A DNA stretch of 64,000 nt from Flavobacterium sp. LPB0248 (GCF_013388355.1 NZ_CP058246.1:2232001-2296000), one strand, 5' to 3'. Positions 36,099 through 45,695 are shown, counted from the stretch's first letter. Made by a program: numbers and translations. Notes: a model not told the origin generated them from the letters alone.

Positions 36099-36575
36099 TT
36101 ACTTATTTAGCCACCAAATACTAGCATTCAAAACTGTCGCAAATCCGACCCAAGCCAAATATGGAATTAATAAATAACCTGAAATTTTATTGATTTTGAT
36201 GAATTTCAAATAGGTTTCATAAATCATCAGCCATAAAAGCACGATTTCGATTAAAGCCAACATCGGATTTTTTAGTCCGAAGAATAAATAAGACCAAATT
36301 GAGTTTAAAATCAATTGAATGATAAAGAACAACAATGCTTTTTTAACTTCTTCTGTATTTTCTTTTATTCTGTCCCAAACCAACGCAGCTGCAATTGCCA
36401 TTAAAATATAGATCACAGTCCAAACTGGCATAAAAATCCAATTCGGCGGATTAAAAACTGGTTTTTCCAGCATTACATACCAAGTTTCGATACTTGGTTT
36501 TGTAACCACTCCGGCAGAATAACCTACTGTTAAACAAATTACTAAAGCTATAGCGATTTTTACGAACTTATTCAT
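36099..36575 (-). CDS. tspO: TspO/MBR-family membrane protein
   Basis: 158 residues from the ATG at 36575; the seven residues of a longer reading need a TTG start and are unlikely. Five membrane helices and the family pattern KPVFNPPNWIFMPVWTVIY (about 38-56), ALVWDR, LNSIWSYLFFGLKNP and NASIWWLNK. TspO proteins bind porphyrins and help control tetrapyrrole or light and oxygen responses. The length of about 158 residues is normal. Confidence 0.93.
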   Translation of the reverse strand: MNKFVKIAIALVICLTVGYSAGVVTKPSIETWYVMLEKPVFNPPNWIFMPVWTVIYILMAIAAALVWDRIKENTEEVKKALLFFIIQLILNSIWSYLFFGLKNPMLALIEIVLLWLMIYETYLKFIKINKISGYLLIPYLAWVGFATVLNASIWWLNK

Positions 36576-36685
36576 GAATTCTAATTTTGAATTCAAAAAT
36601 AGTCAAAAGAAAAGTTTAAACCATTATGGATAAAAAATTATCCCTTTATGGCGAAAAAACTATCTTTGCCAAAATTTTGTAATTC

Positions 36686-37768
36686 ATGTTAACAGCAGCC
36701 GATTTTATACCAAATCCATATACTTCAACAATCGAAAACGGAAACTTTGAATGGAGCGCTCCAAGCAACATTGCATTGGTGAAATACTGGGGAAAAAAAG
36801 ACAACCAGATTCCAGCAAATCCTTCTGTTAGTTTTACTTTAAATAACTGTAAAACAATAACAAAACTTGCCTTTTCTAAAAAAGAGGCTCAAGAAAACTT
36901 TTCTTTTGATTTACTTTTTGAAGGAAAACCAAAAGAAGATTTCAAACCGAAAATTCAGAAGTTTTTAGAAAGAGTTGAAGTTTATCTGCCGTTTTTGAAA
37001 GAGTATCATTTTACAATTGATACGCAGAATACTTTTCCGCATAGTTCAGGAATTGCATCATCAGCTTCTGGAATGGCTGCATTGGCAATGAATTTTATGA
37101 GTTTAGAAAGGAAACTAAATCCTGAAATGACTGACGAATATTTCTATCGAAAAGCCTCATTTCTAGCTCGTTTAGGTTCTGGAAGTGCTTGCCGAAGTGT
37201 AAAAGGAAATGTGGTAGTTTGGGGAAATCAGGAAAATATTGAAGGAAGTACAGATTTATTTGGAGTTGAATTTCCGTATACAATTCACGAGAACTTCAAG
37301 AATTATCAAGATACTATTTTATTGGTTGACAAAGGCGAAAAACAAGTTTCCAGCACCATTGGGCACGATTTAATGCACAATCATCCGTATGCAGAAAGAC
37401 GTTTTACACAAGCACACGAAAATCTAGATAAATTGATTGCCATTTTTGAAAGTGGAAACTTAGATGAATTCATCAAAGTTGTAGAAAGTGAAGCATTGAC
37501 TCTTCATGCTATGATGATGACATCGATGCCGTATTTTATTTTAATGAAACCAAATACGCTTCAAATCATAAATGCAATCTGGAAATTCAGAAATGAAACC
37601 AAGATTCCCGTATGTTTTACGCTTGATGCTGGTGCCAATGTACATGTTTTGTATCCTGAAAACGTTAGCGAAAAAGTACTTCAATTTATTCAGGACGAAT
37701 TAGTTGTATTTTGTCAGAATAGTCAATACATTTGCGACAAAATTGGGAGCGGTGCAATTGCATTATAA
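36686..37768 (+). CDS. mvaD: Diphosphomevalonate decarboxylase
   Basis: 360 residues of the GHMP kinase superfamily. PSNIALVKYWGKKD (about 26-39), the ATP loop HSSGIASSASGMAAL (about 118-132) and RLGSGSACRSVKGNVVVW (about 158-175) are diagnostic of mevalonate 5-diphosphate decarboxylase. It makes isopentenyl diphosphate with use of ATP. The next gene is a mevalonate kinase-like GHMP kinase, so the mevalonate route, normal for Flavobacteriia, is grouped here. Confidence 0.93.
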   Translation: MLTAADFIPNPYTSTIENGNFEWSAPSNIALVKYWGKKDNQIPANPSVSFTLNNCKTITKLAFSKKEAQENFSFDLLFEGKPKEDFKPKIQKFLERVEVYLPFLKEYHFTIDTQNTFPHSSGIASSASGMAALAMNFMSLERKLNPEMTDEYFYRKASFLARLGSGSACRSVKGNVVVWGNQENIEGSTDLFGVEFPYTIHENFKNYQDTILLVDKGEKQVSSTIGHDLMHNHPYAERRFTQAHENLDKLIAIFESGNLDEFIKVVESEALTLHAMMMTSMPYFILMKPNTLQIINAIWKFRNETKIPVCFTLDAGANVHVLYPENVSEKVLQFIQDELVVFCQNSQYICDKIGSGAIAL

Positions 37769-37818
37769 TTTTCCGTATCTTTAGTTAAATTTTTTATTAG
37801 AAAGACATAAAATAAATC

Positions 37819-38757
37819 ATGAAAGGACCACTATTTTACTCAAAAATATTACTATTTGGAGAATACGGAATTATCCGCGACTCTAAAGGACTTTCTATCC
37901 CTTATAACTTTTACAATGGCGCTTTAAAAAAATCTGAAGAGCCTACAGAAGAAGCAATTTCATCAAACAGAAGCTTAAGAAGTTTTGCTTCTTATCTTGA
38001 AGTGCTACATACTCAGCAACCAGAATTGGTTACTTTCGATTTAGAAACTTTAAAAAATGATGTTGAAACTGGAATGTATTTCGACTCTAGTATTCCTCAA
38101 GGGTACGGTGTTGGAAGCAGCGGTGCGCTTGTTGCGGCTATTTACGATAAATATGCTACAAACAAAATCACTGTTCTGGAGAATCTGACTCGTGAAAAAT
38201 TATTACACTTAAAGAATATATTTTCTCAAATGGAAAGCTTTTTCCACGGAAAAAGTTCAGGTTTAGATCCGTTAAACAGCTATTTGAGTATTCCGATCCT
38301 GATTAATTCTAAAGATAACATTGAAGCAACTGGAATTCCGACTCAGAGTTTTGACGGAAAAGGTGCTGTCTTTTTGTTAGATTCAGGAATTGTAGGCGAA
38401 ACTGCTCCTATGGTTAGCATTTTTATGGAAAACCTAAAAGATAAAGGTTTCCGTGCCATGCTTAAAAACCAGTTTGTGAAATATACAGATGCCTGTGTAG
38501 AAAACTTCCTGCACGGTGATATGAAGTCTTTGTTTACTAATACTAAAAAGCTTTCTAAAGTTGTTTTAAATCATTTTAAACCAATGATTCCAGAACAATT
38601 TCACGGAATCTGGCAACACGGAATTGATACAAACGATTATTACCTAAAACTTTGCGGTTCTGGTGGTGGAGGTTATATTCTAGGTTTTACGGAAGATTTA
38701 GAAAGAGCCAAAGCGTCCTTGAAAGACTATAAATTAGAAGTAGTTTATCAGTTTTAA
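37819..38757 (+). CDS. GHMP kinase, mevalonate kinase type
   Basis: 312 residues. KILLFGEYGII near the start, the GHMP ATP loop QGYGVGSSGALVAAI (about 94-108), HGKSSGLDPLNSYLS (catalytic Asp region) and the C-terminal LCGSGGGGYILGF are visible. In this position after mvaD it most likely phosphorylates mevalonate or phosphomevalonate; sequence alone does not decide which. A gap of 50 bases separates it from mvaD. Confidence 0.88.
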   Translation: MKGPLFYSKILLFGEYGIIRDSKGLSIPYNFYNGALKKSEEPTEEAISSNRSLRSFASYLEVLHTQQPELVTFDLETLKNDVETGMYFDSSIPQGYGVGSSGALVAAIYDKYATNKITVLENLTREKLLHLKNIFSQMESFFHGKSSGLDPLNSYLSIPILINSKDNIEATGIPTQSFDGKGAVFLLDSGIVGETAPMVSIFMENLKDKGFRAMLKNQFVKYTDACVENFLHGDMKSLFTNTKKLSKVVLNHFKPMIPEQFHGIWQHGIDTNDYYLKLCGSGGGGYILGFTEDLERAKASLKDYKLEVVYQF

Positions 38758-38827
38758 AGTTAAACCTCTTAAAATATTGCTATTGAATACCATTTCCTAA
38801 ACATTTAATCTTAAAAAATTATTGCCT

Positions 38828-39418
38828 ATGAAAAGTATTTTAAAGATTCTCAAAGCAACTTTTTTAGGAGGAATTCTGTTCTTAGTACCGCTCGTTGTAC
38901 TATTAATCGTTTTAGAAAAAGGATATGGTCTTGTACAAAAAACTACACTGCCACTTGTAAGCACTTTACCAAAAGTAAGCGTTTTAGGCCTTGCAATTCA
39001 GGAGCTTGTTGGAATATTAATTATAATTCTAATTTGTTTTATTGCTGGATTACTGGCAAGAACTGCAGCCGCTGAAAAATTAGTTCAGAAATTAGAAGAT
39101 GGGATTTTAAGTTTTGTTCCTGGCTATTCATTTATGAAAAGCATGAATGAAAATATATTAGGTTTAGAATCTAAAGACGATTTAAAAGTAATTTTAGTTC
39201 CTACAGATGCTGGTTTGCAATTTGCTTTTTTAATAGAGCAAGTCAGCGATGAGAAATTTACAGTTTTTATACCAGATGCTCCAAATCCGTGGAGCGGATC
39301 GGTAGTTTTTGTAGATAAAAAAGATATTACAGAAATCGATATTACACAAAAACAAGCTCTAGCCTGCATTCGAAAATTAGGTTATGGATCTGAAGAATTG
39401 TTAAAAAACAAGCTCTAG
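38828..39418 (+). CDS. DUF502-family membrane protein
   Basis: 196 residues from the ATG at 38828. Two membrane helices near the N-terminus (ATFLGGILFLVPLVVLLIVL and GILIIILICFIAGLLA) and a soluble part with FVPGYSFMKSMNE, VFIPDAPNPWSGSVVFV and LGYGSEELL match DUF502. The function is unknown. Same direction as the isoprenoid genes on both sides, 70 bases after the kinase. Confidence 0.85.
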   Translation: MKSILKILKATFLGGILFLVPLVVLLIVLEKGYGLVQKTTLPLVSTLPKVSVLGLAIQELVGILIIILICFIAGLLARTAAAEKLVQKLEDGILSFVPGYSFMKSMNENILGLESKDDLKVILVPTDAGLQFAFLIEQVSDEKFTVFIPDAPNPWSGSVVFVDKKDITEIDITQKQALACIRKLGYGSEELLKNKL

Positions 39419-39480
39419 TTTTCAGAATCAAAAAATATACTTTAACTTCCCTAAATTAAATCAATACCACTGTATCATCT

Positions 39481-40437
39481 ATGTTAAGCAGACAACAAAA
39501 ACTTTTAGTAATGAAAATTGTTAGTCTGTTCTCTGTAGTTCGAGGTTACAATATTCCTATCATTGTTTTAGCACAATATTTATCAGCAATTTTTATACTT
39601 GCTCCAGAAATTAGAGCACTAGATATCTTGCTTGATTTTCATTTGTTTTTAATTGTCTTTGCTTCCGCTATTACAATTGCTTCAGGATATATCATCAATA
39701 ATTTTTACGATAATCAGAAAGATTTGATTAATCGTCCGAATAAATCAATGCTGGATCGTTTGGTAAGTCAGAAAACTAAACTGAATGTTTATTTCAGTTT
39801 GAATTTTCTTGCGGTTCTAATGGCTTTTATAGTTTCGTGGAGAGCTTTTTTGTTCTTTTCGGGCTATATTTTTATGATTTGGTTCTATTCGCATAAAATT
39901 AAAAAGTATCCAATTATTGGAAATTTAATGTCTGCGTTGCTTGCTGTGACGCCGTTTTTTGCCATTTTACTTTATTTCTATAATAAGATTTCGTTTGAAG
40001 AAATTGAGAATCACATGAGTCATTTTGTGGTGATTTCGGCACATGCGGTTTTCTTATTCCTTCTTTTATTGATTCGCGAAATGATAAAAGATCTTGAAAA
40101 TCTAAAAGGTGATTTGGTAAGTGAATACAGAACAATTCCGGTTTTATACGGAGAAAAAATTTCTAAGCAAATTATAACGGTTTTAACTTTGCTTACCGTT
40201 TTACCAGTTTATGTATTGGTTAACATCTATGATGTGGGCTATATGGACATTTATTTTTACGTCTGTTTTGGCGTTTTACTTTTCTTCCTGATTTATTTAT
40301 GGAAATCTGATTCTAAAGAACAATATCTAAAACTTCATAATGTTCTTAAGTTCCTAATTGTATCTGGCGTTTGCTGCATTGTTCTGATTAATCCAAGCGT
40401 CTTATGGCATGGTCGCGAATTGATTTCTAATTATTAA
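39481..40437 (+). CDS. UbiA-family prenyltransferase
   Basis: 318 residues with about eight membrane helices. The two Asp-rich motifs of UbiA enzymes are NNFYDNQKDLINRP (about 80-93) and REMIKDLENLKGD (about 199-211). The pattern NxxxDxxxD followed by NRP resembles geranylgeranylglycerol-phosphate geranylgeranyltransferases and related enzymes of Bacteroidota. It joins a prenyl diphosphate to an acceptor in the membrane. Being near mvaD and the kinase fits use of isoprenoid products. Confidence 0.85.
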   Translation: MLSRQQKLLVMKIVSLFSVVRGYNIPIIVLAQYLSAIFILAPEIRALDILLDFHLFLIVFASAITIASGYIINNFYDNQKDLINRPNKSMLDRLVSQKTKLNVYFSLNFLAVLMAFIVSWRAFLFFSGYIFMIWFYSHKIKKYPIIGNLMSALLAVTPFFAILLYFYNKISFEEIENHMSHFVVISAHAVFLFLLLLIREMIKDLENLKGDLVSEYRTIPVLYGEKISKQIITVLTLLTVLPVYVLVNIYDVGYMDIYFYVCFGVLLFFLIYLWKSDSKEQYLKLHNVLKFLIVSGVCCIVLINPSVLWHGRELISNY

Positions 40438-40439
40438 GT

Positions 40440-40515
40440 TTTTCTCTTTCACAGAGATTCGCAAAGTATTTTTGTGTAACTCCGTGAAATTCTTTGTGAA
40501 TCTTTGCGCAATAAT
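40440..40515. repeat. Imperfect inverted repeat of the CACAGAGATTCGCAAAG type
   Basis: CAGAGATTCGCAAAG near 40452-40466 and CTTTGTGAATCTTTG near 40491-40505 are imperfect reverse complements. It is another dispersed element with no T run; the 40516-40638 remainder is AT-rich and should hold the promoter of the next gene. Confidence 0.5.
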
Positions 40516-40638
40516 CTATTTTAAAAAGCCAATTACATTGCTCCTAAACATCTTAAAATAAACCGCTATTAATCTAAGAACATTGAACTTAAGATTTATT
40601 AGCAGGAAAAAACTATCTTTGCACAAATTAATGATTCT

Positions 40639-41547
40639 ATGAACAACAAGGAAGGCAACAATAAAAGAGGCGGATCGAGACCAAACAGCTCAAGACCAAA
40701 CTCTAACAAGCCAAAACCTCCTATGGCTAAGCGCGCGCAAGGGCCTAAAAAAGTAAAACCTGAAGTTAAAGCTGCTCAGGAAGCTGCTGCTGAAAAATTT
40801 AGAAAACAAAATCAGCCAGCTAAGAGACAAAAGGCTTCAGATGAAATTCGTCTGAACAAGTACATCTCTAATTCTGGTGTTTGTTCTCGTCGTGACGCCG
40901 ACATTTATATTCAGTCTGGAAACGTTAAAGTTAACGGTACTGTGGTTACAGAAATGGGTTATTTGGTAAAACTGAATGATGTTGTAAACTTTGACGGTGT
41001 GACATTAACTCCTGAAAAGAAAGAATATATTTTATTAAACAAACCTAAAAACTTTACAACTGCCTTTGATGAAGGCCAGGAATATCGTAACGTTCTAGAA
41101 CTTGTTCGTGGTGCTACAAATGCAAAAATTGCTGCTGTAGGAAGAATGGACAAGAATACAACTGGTTTATTATTGTTTACTAACGACACTGATATGATTC
41201 GTAAATTTACATTGCCGAATCAGAAATCGTCTAAGATTTATCAGGTTTCTTTAGACAAAAACTTAAAATTTGAAGATTTAGAAAAAATCAGCAAAGGTTT
41301 AGTTCTTGACGGACACCGTGTTTTTGTTGAAGAAGTAAGCTATATTGATAACGAACCAAAAAGTGAAGTTGGTCTTAAGTTGCGTACTGCTAACGTAAAA
41401 GTGGTGCGTTCTATTTTTGAATCCTTTGAATATAATGTTCTTAGAATTGACCGTGTTTCATTTGCTGGATTGACCAAAAAGAATCTTCCTCGCGGAAACT
41501 GGCGCTTTTTGACCGATCAAGAAGTTATCAATTTGAAAAACGTATAA
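40639..41547 (+). CDS. rRNA pseudouridine synthase (RsuA/RluB/RluF family)
   Basis: 302 residues. A basic, disordered N-terminal tail of about 65 residues (GGSRPNSSRPNSNKPKPP) precedes an S4 RNA-binding domain (IRLNKYISNSGVCSRRDAD) and the catalytic domain with GRMDKNTTGLLLFTND, whose Asp is the catalytic residue. Family members modify one uridine of 16S or 23S rRNA; the RluF-type target (U2604) is plausible but not certain. Tails of this kind are common on Bacteroidota RNA-modifying enzymes. A terminator follows at 41574. Confidence 0.92.
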   Translation: MNNKEGNNKRGGSRPNSSRPNSNKPKPPMAKRAQGPKKVKPEVKAAQEAAAEKFRKQNQPAKRQKASDEIRLNKYISNSGVCSRRDADIYIQSGNVKVNGTVVTEMGYLVKLNDVVNFDGVTLTPEKKEYILLNKPKNFTTAFDEGQEYRNVLELVRGATNAKIAAVGRMDKNTTGLLLFTNDTDMIRKFTLPNQKSSKIYQVSLDKNLKFEDLEKISKGLVLDGHRVFVEEVSYIDNEPKSEVGLKLRTANVKVVRSIFESFEYNVLRIDRVSFAGLTKKNLPRGNWRFLTDQEVINLKNV

Positions 41548-41573
41548 GCGTTTTTCAAATTTAAGTCATAAAT

Positions 41574-41610
41574 AAATCCTGTTTTCTTATTGAAAATGGG
41601 ATTTTTTATT
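41574..41610 (+). terminator. Terminator after the pseudouridine synthase
   Basis: AAATCCTGTTTTC (41574-41586), loop ttatt, GAAAATGGGATTT (41592-41604), then TTTATTTTT. All 13 pairs form if two G-U wobbles are counted. It also lies at the end of the convergent DUF937 gene. Confidence 0.8.
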
Positions 41611-41611
41611 T

Positions 41612-42220
41612 TTAAAAACTAAAGAAATTATGTCCGAAAAGGGTAAAAATAGATCTTCCGATAGATTGGTTTTTGTCTTCTACTGTTTCGTAATTTGAAA
41701 AACCTAGGATGATTTTGATTCCGGGCGGAATGCTGTTTAAAATATCTCTTTTTTGATCTTCTAAAAGGAGTTTTAAACTTTCTATTAATTGAAGATTGTA
41801 TCTTAAATAAGACATTACAAGTAATGCTGAAAAGTTAAGTATTTCTCTGGCTGTTTCGCTTTTGATGCCAACTTCGTTAGAAACCATTTCTGAAATTCTG
41901 CCTTTCTTGTTAGAGAACAATTCTTTCAGCAATACATTTCCTTCTAAACGGTAGCAGTCGTCGACTGATAAAATTCTGCCTGCATTAAAATCTACTTCTT
42001 GGTAAAAAGTGGAATCTTCTTGGATAAGGGAAACAATTTCGGAATAAAAATCAGATTCTTCGGCTTTGTTGTAGAGTCCCATCAAAATTGTGCCGATCGA
42101 GACGTCTATTCCCTTAATTAAAAGTGCATCATTCTCAAAATAAAACTTGTTTAACTTGGAGACAACATTAGAAGAAATAAAGCGTCTAAGTTCAATTTGT
42201 AGGTTTGGGGTCATACTCAT
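41612..42220 (-). CDS. DUF937-type protein
   Basis: 202 residues. Helical, with no signal peptide or membrane segment. The pattern (GTILMGLYNKAE, then a GRISEMVSNEVGIKSETAREILNFSALLVMSYL stretch, split, at about 105-140) resembles DUF937 domains, which occur alone or before OmpA-type domains. The function is unknown. Two M codons (MSM) offer alternative starts two codons apart. Upstream, 42221-42497 is AT-rich with a 10-base palindrome TTAGCGCTAA (42361-42370) and no gene. Confidence 0.6.
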   Translation of the reverse strand: MSMTPNLQIELRRFISSNVVSKLNKFYFENDALLIKGIDVSIGTILMGLYNKAEESDFYSEIVSLIQEDSTFYQEVDFNAGRILSVDDCYRLEGNVLLKELFSNKKGRISEMVSNEVGIKSETAREILNFSALLVMSYLRYNLQLIESLKLLLEDQKRDILNSIPPGIKIILGFSNYETVEDKNQSIGRSIFTLFGHNFFSF

Positions 42221-42497
42221 AACTTAAAAAATGATTATTTATACTTATTTAAAATAACCGATAAAGTGAGGCTTTTCATCGATTATCGAGATAAAAATAT
42301 AAAATATTTTAACATTTCCAAAAATTAAGTTAAAAATTTAGGTGGTCGATTTTCAAGCATTTAGCGCTAAAAAATAAGGAAATGAGGAAATATAAAGCTT
42401 GGCGTAGTTATAAGATACGAAAATTATATTTAAAATTTTAAGAGTTTTTTTCAAAAAATCAAAAATATAAGAAAAAGCTTAAAGTCAAAATTACCAT

Positions 42498-42998
42498 TTA
42501 GAAAATAAGCTGCCTATTTTGCCAAAGGATAGTGAGAAAAATCCCGAGATAAATTACTGAAAAAAAGAAGTTCACAAAACTCGAAGCTAAGAATCCAAGA
42601 ACTGAGCCAGTAGCTGCTTTCAAAGCGCGTTTGTGATTTTGAGAATCGTATAATAGCTCGCCAATTAGCGCACCAGCAAACGGCCCTATAATAACTCCAA
42701 ACGGAATTGGCGCAAGAATTCCCACAATTAAACCAATATTAGTTCCCCAGACTCCGTAAGAACTTCCTCCAAATTTTTTAGTCCCTTTTGATGGAATGAT
42801 GTAATCTAAAACTGTGATAATTACCATTACAACAAAAGTAATCCCAAGAACCCAATAATTGTTTTCTACGGCCTTAGTCAGATATAGCAACAGTAGTCCT
42901 ACCCAACAGCTTGACAATCCAGGCAAAACAGGGAGAAAACTCCCAAAAACACCAACGATTACACATATAAATCCCAGCAGTACTAAAAGTAAATCCAT
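42498..42998 (-). CDS. DUF456-family membrane protein
   Basis: 166 residues with about five membrane helices. VGVFGSFLPVLPGLSSCW (about 15-33), VLDYIIPSKGTKKFGGSSYG and GPFAGALIGELLYDSQNHKRA are typical of DUF456. Glycine-rich repeats suggest packed helices. The function is unknown. It stands alone, in the opposite direction to the small lipoprotein gene that follows. Confidence 0.87.
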   Translation of the reverse strand: MDLLLVLLGFICVIVGVFGSFLPVLPGLSSCWVGLLLLYLTKAVENNYWVLGITFVVMVIITVLDYIIPSKGTKKFGGSSYGVWGTNIGLIVGILAPIPFGVIIGPFAGALIGELLYDSQNHKRALKAATGSVLGFLASSFVNFFFSVIYLGIFLTILWQNRQLIF

Positions 42999-43152
42999 AT
43001 CATTTTGTAAATTTGTTTTTACAAATTACTACTTTATTTTTTTCCGTACAAACGTTAAAATATGTATCTTTAAAATATGAAGATTCGTAAGCATCTAAAA
43101 GCTTCACAAAAAAATAATCCGTATTTTTGTTCATTCATTCAATTTTAAAACT

Positions 43153-43638
43153 TTGAGGCAGTTTTTCCCTTTTTTTATATGTATTCTTTTTAATTCTTGT
43201 CAATATTTTGAGAAGCAGGTTCCGTCTGAAAAAGAGTTACTTCAAAAAGAGTTAAAATCGATCAACTGGAAGGAAGTAGACGAATATCCTTCTGTTCCTA
43301 ATTGTGATAAAATCGCTAATAAAAAACTACGTCAGCAGTGTTTTTTTGAAGTCATGTCGGGTCTTATTCAAGAAAAACTAAACATCGATACTTTGTCTAT
43401 AATGTATCCAGAGTTGGACACAATCGAAGTCAAAGTAACCGTTTTTCCAAACTCAACCATGAAGTTTGAGCCTCAGTTCCCTAAAGATTCTGTAGCTTAC
43501 GATACCATAAAAATAGACAGTATTCTGCATGCTCGTCTAGTCGATTTCCCGAAAGTAAATCCAGCTATAAAAAGAGGTATTCCAGTAAAAACGCAATTTA
43601 TTCTGCCTGTTATCATAAAAGCAAAAGACGAGAAGTAG
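43153..43638 (+). CDS. Small lipoprotein of unknown function
   Basis: 161 residues from a TTG. The frame is open from 43099 without ATG or GTG, and the TTG at 43153 starts exactly at a lipoprotein signal (MRQFFPFFICILFNSC, lipobox Cys at 16), which supports this unusual start. The mature part has Cys-containing CDKIANKKLRQQCFFEVM and a C-terminal VKTQFILPVIIKAKDEK, similar in shape to TonB C-terminal-like domains of flavobacterial energy-coupling proteins. Its end faces the glycosyltransferase gene, with only 12 bases between. Confidence 0.7.
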   Translation: MRQFFPFFICILFNSCQYFEKQVPSEKELLQKELKSINWKEVDEYPSVPNCDKIANKKLRQQCFFEVMSGLIQEKLNIDTLSIMYPELDTIEVKVTVFPNSTMKFEPQFPKDSVAYDTIKIDSILHARLVDFPKVNPAIKRGIPVKTQFILPVIIKAKDEK

Positions 43639-43650
43639 TTATATAAGTAG

Positions 43651-44754
43651 CTATTTTCTAAATTGGCGATCTTTCCATTTATAAGGACCAAACAAACTGT
43701 ATAACGCAACCGTAGAACTAAAAAACGGATACAGCAGACTACTCAACAAAAGGCTTTTAATCCTGGCTTTTGTCAAAAATTGATTCGTTATAAAAAGCAA
43801 AACATAATCGATTGCAAACTTAGAAAAAGCAAAAATCACAAAAATGGGATAATACCAATTTCCTAAAACCACAAAGAAAAATCCAATTACAAAACTCAAA
43901 TTTCCAAAGAAAACAATTAAGCCTAATAGTTTTCCAAAAGAACTCCTGTACGAACTAGTTTTCGCCGCCCAACGCACTCTCTGATGAAATAATCCTTTCC
44001 AATTTTCAGTTGGTTTTGTAACTACAATTGCTTCTTGAGCTTTTAAATAATGAACTTCATCCGGAAATTTTTCGACTGCTTTCTGAAGTAAAAACACATC
44101 ATCTCCACTGGCAATTTTGTCATTTCCTTCAAAGCCATTCAGCTCTTCAAACAATGATTTTGTATACGCAAAATTGGCTCCATTACACATAAAACCTTTT
44201 TTTAAACCAAAACTCCCAATTGTAGCACCTTGCAAACTGGTTAAATCCAATTGCTGAAAATGATCTAAAAAAGAACTCTCACATTTGTACGAAACTGCTC
44301 CTGCCAACATCGAAACTTTATTTTCCTGAATATAATTATCAAACGTTAAAAGCCAGTTTTCAGGAACAATACAATCGGCATCGGTTGTAATAACCCAATC
44401 GGTTTTTACACGCTGCATTGCCGTTGTAATGGCGTCCTTTTTGGGAGAACTGGAAATTCTAATGTTATCAATTATTGAAACTTGGAACCTAAAACTTGAA
44501 ACCTGAAACTTTTCAATTGAAGCGTCATCAACCAAAATCACTTCAAATAAATCCTTGGGATAATTAAGTTTAGAAATGCTTTTTAAAAGATTGGGTAGAT
44601 TTTCTTCTTCATTCCGAAACGGAACTATAATCGTAAAACTAGTCTTCGGCTTTAAATCTCTTTTCTGATATTGCTGCACTTTGAAAAAACCATAAATCAG
44701 CAAAAAAATGCTAACAATATAAATGGCTAATATGGCAAACAATCCGAAAATCAT
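43651..44754 (-). CDS. GT2 glycosyltransferase with an in-frame repeat insertion
   Basis: 367 residues. An N-terminal membrane helix precedes a GT2 domain: FTIIVPFRNEEENLPNLL (about 42-59), VILVDDAS, TTDADC (the DxD), GDDVFLLQKA and the HQRVRW motif of processive-type enzymes, then two or three C-terminal helices. Between VDDAS and the conserved SSPKKDAI region is the oddity EKFQVSSFRFQVS, encoded by a copy of an intergenic repeat (44477-44510). The stop overlaps no gene, and the start overlaps the flippase-like gene by 4 bases. Probably adds a sugar to a lipid or surface glycan. Confidence 0.88.
   Translation of the reverse strand: MIFGLFAILAIYIVSIFLLIYGFFKVQQYQKRDLKPKTSFTIIVPFRNEEENLPNLLKSISKLNYPKDLFEVILVDDASIEKFQVSSFRFQVSIIDNIRISSSPKKDAITTAMQRVKTDWVITTDADCIVPENWLLTFDNYIQENKVSMLAGAVSYKCESSFLDHFQQLDLTSLQGATIGSFGLKKGFMCNGANFAYTKSLFEELNGFEGNDKIASGDDVFLLQKAVEKFPDEVHYLKAQEAIVVTKPTENWKGLFHQRVRWAAKTSSYRSSFGKLLGLIVFFGNLSFVIGFFFVVLGNWYYPIFVIFAFSKFAIDYVLLFITNQFLTKARIKSLLLSSLLYPFFSSTVALYSLFGPYKWKDRQFRK
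44477..44510. repeat. Copy of the AAACTTGAAACCTGAAAC repeat inside a glycosyltransferase gene
   Basis: 34 bases made of two to three GAAACTTGGAACCT-like units, translated in frame as FQVSSFRFQVS. The same unit is intergenic at 36076-36093 and 45752-45777. Confidence 0.7.
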
Positions 44755-45695
44755 GCAGCTGTTTTGGTTTTAAAATTCAGTACAAAATAACTTCCTAAAA
44801 CAACTGGTAAAACGACATTCAGAAACCACATTAAGGTGCTGATGAAAATTACAATCCATTCGTTTACACCTAAAATTCCGAAGAAATATATCGCAACACT
44901 TCCTTTTACCGCAAAATCCAAAAACTGAAATGTTGGTAGCGAAGAAGCCAAAAAGTAAACCGATGTTATTGCCGCCATTAAAGTCAAATAAGGCAGATCG
45001 ACATCAAAACCTAAAAACAAAAAATAATATTGATGCGAGAAAACCAAGTAACGGCAGATTCCTAAAAAAATATTTTTCTGATGAACCGATTTCGGAATTT
45101 CATTGATTTTATGAATCAGTTTTTCGATTGAATATCCTTTTACTTTTATCTTTTTAATGGAGAATAATAGAATTAAAAGTAGTGCAAATCCGCCAAAAAG
45201 AATCAGAACCGTTTTAGTTGTAATTACATTAAATTCAGCATTAAAATACAACAGTCCGAAGATTCCAAAAATGATGGTTAAAATCATCTGGATTCCATTG
45301 CAAATTAGGTTTAAGAAAACCACTCTTTTGGCTTCAGATTTTGGATAATACAACGCTTTTCCAGCATACTCTCCTACTCCGTTTGGCGTAAAAATTCCAG
45401 CCGTCAAAGCAGCCAAAACTTGTTTTGTAGCTTCGTAAACCGATATTTTATGAATTACTTGAGCCAGATTCTGCCATTTCAAAATCTCAAAATAACGGTT
45501 CAAAACACTCAAAAGCAAGATAACCGAAATCCCTAAAACCGATTGGTTTTTCTTGAACAAAACAATAAACTTCTGCCAGTCCAATTTGTCGTTGTTAGCC
45601 AACTGATTGTAAATAAAATAAAATGCACCGCCAACAATTAAAAGTTTGGCCAGAAGAACTAGGAATTGCTTAGCTTTGTGAGGAATTGAAATCAT
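44751..45695 (-). CDS. Lysylphosphatidylglycerol synthase-type membrane domain protein
   Basis: 314 residues with about eight membrane helices and the GVGEYAGKALYYPKS segment (about 107-121) that is typical of LPG_synthase_TM/UPF0104 proteins, which move or present lipid-linked substrates. It has no catalytic GNAT-like domain, so it is not a full MprF. It is transcribed together with the GT2 enzyme (4-base overlap), which suggests a glycolipid or surface-polymer pathway. Confidence 0.85.
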   Translation of the reverse strand: MISIPHKAKQFLVLLAKLLIVGGAFYFIYNQLANNDKLDWQKFIVLFKKNQSVLGISVILLLSVLNRYFEILKWQNLAQVIHKISVYEATKQVLAALTAGIFTPNGVGEYAGKALYYPKSEAKRVVFLNLICNGIQMILTIIFGIFGLLYFNAEFNVITTKTVLILFGGFALLLILLFSIKKIKVKGYSIEKLIHKINEIPKSVHQKNIFLGICRYLVFSHQYYFLFLGFDVDLPYLTLMAAITSVYFLASSLPTFQFLDFAVKGSVAIYFFGILGVNEWIVIFISTLMWFLNVVLPVVLGSYFVLNFKTKTAA

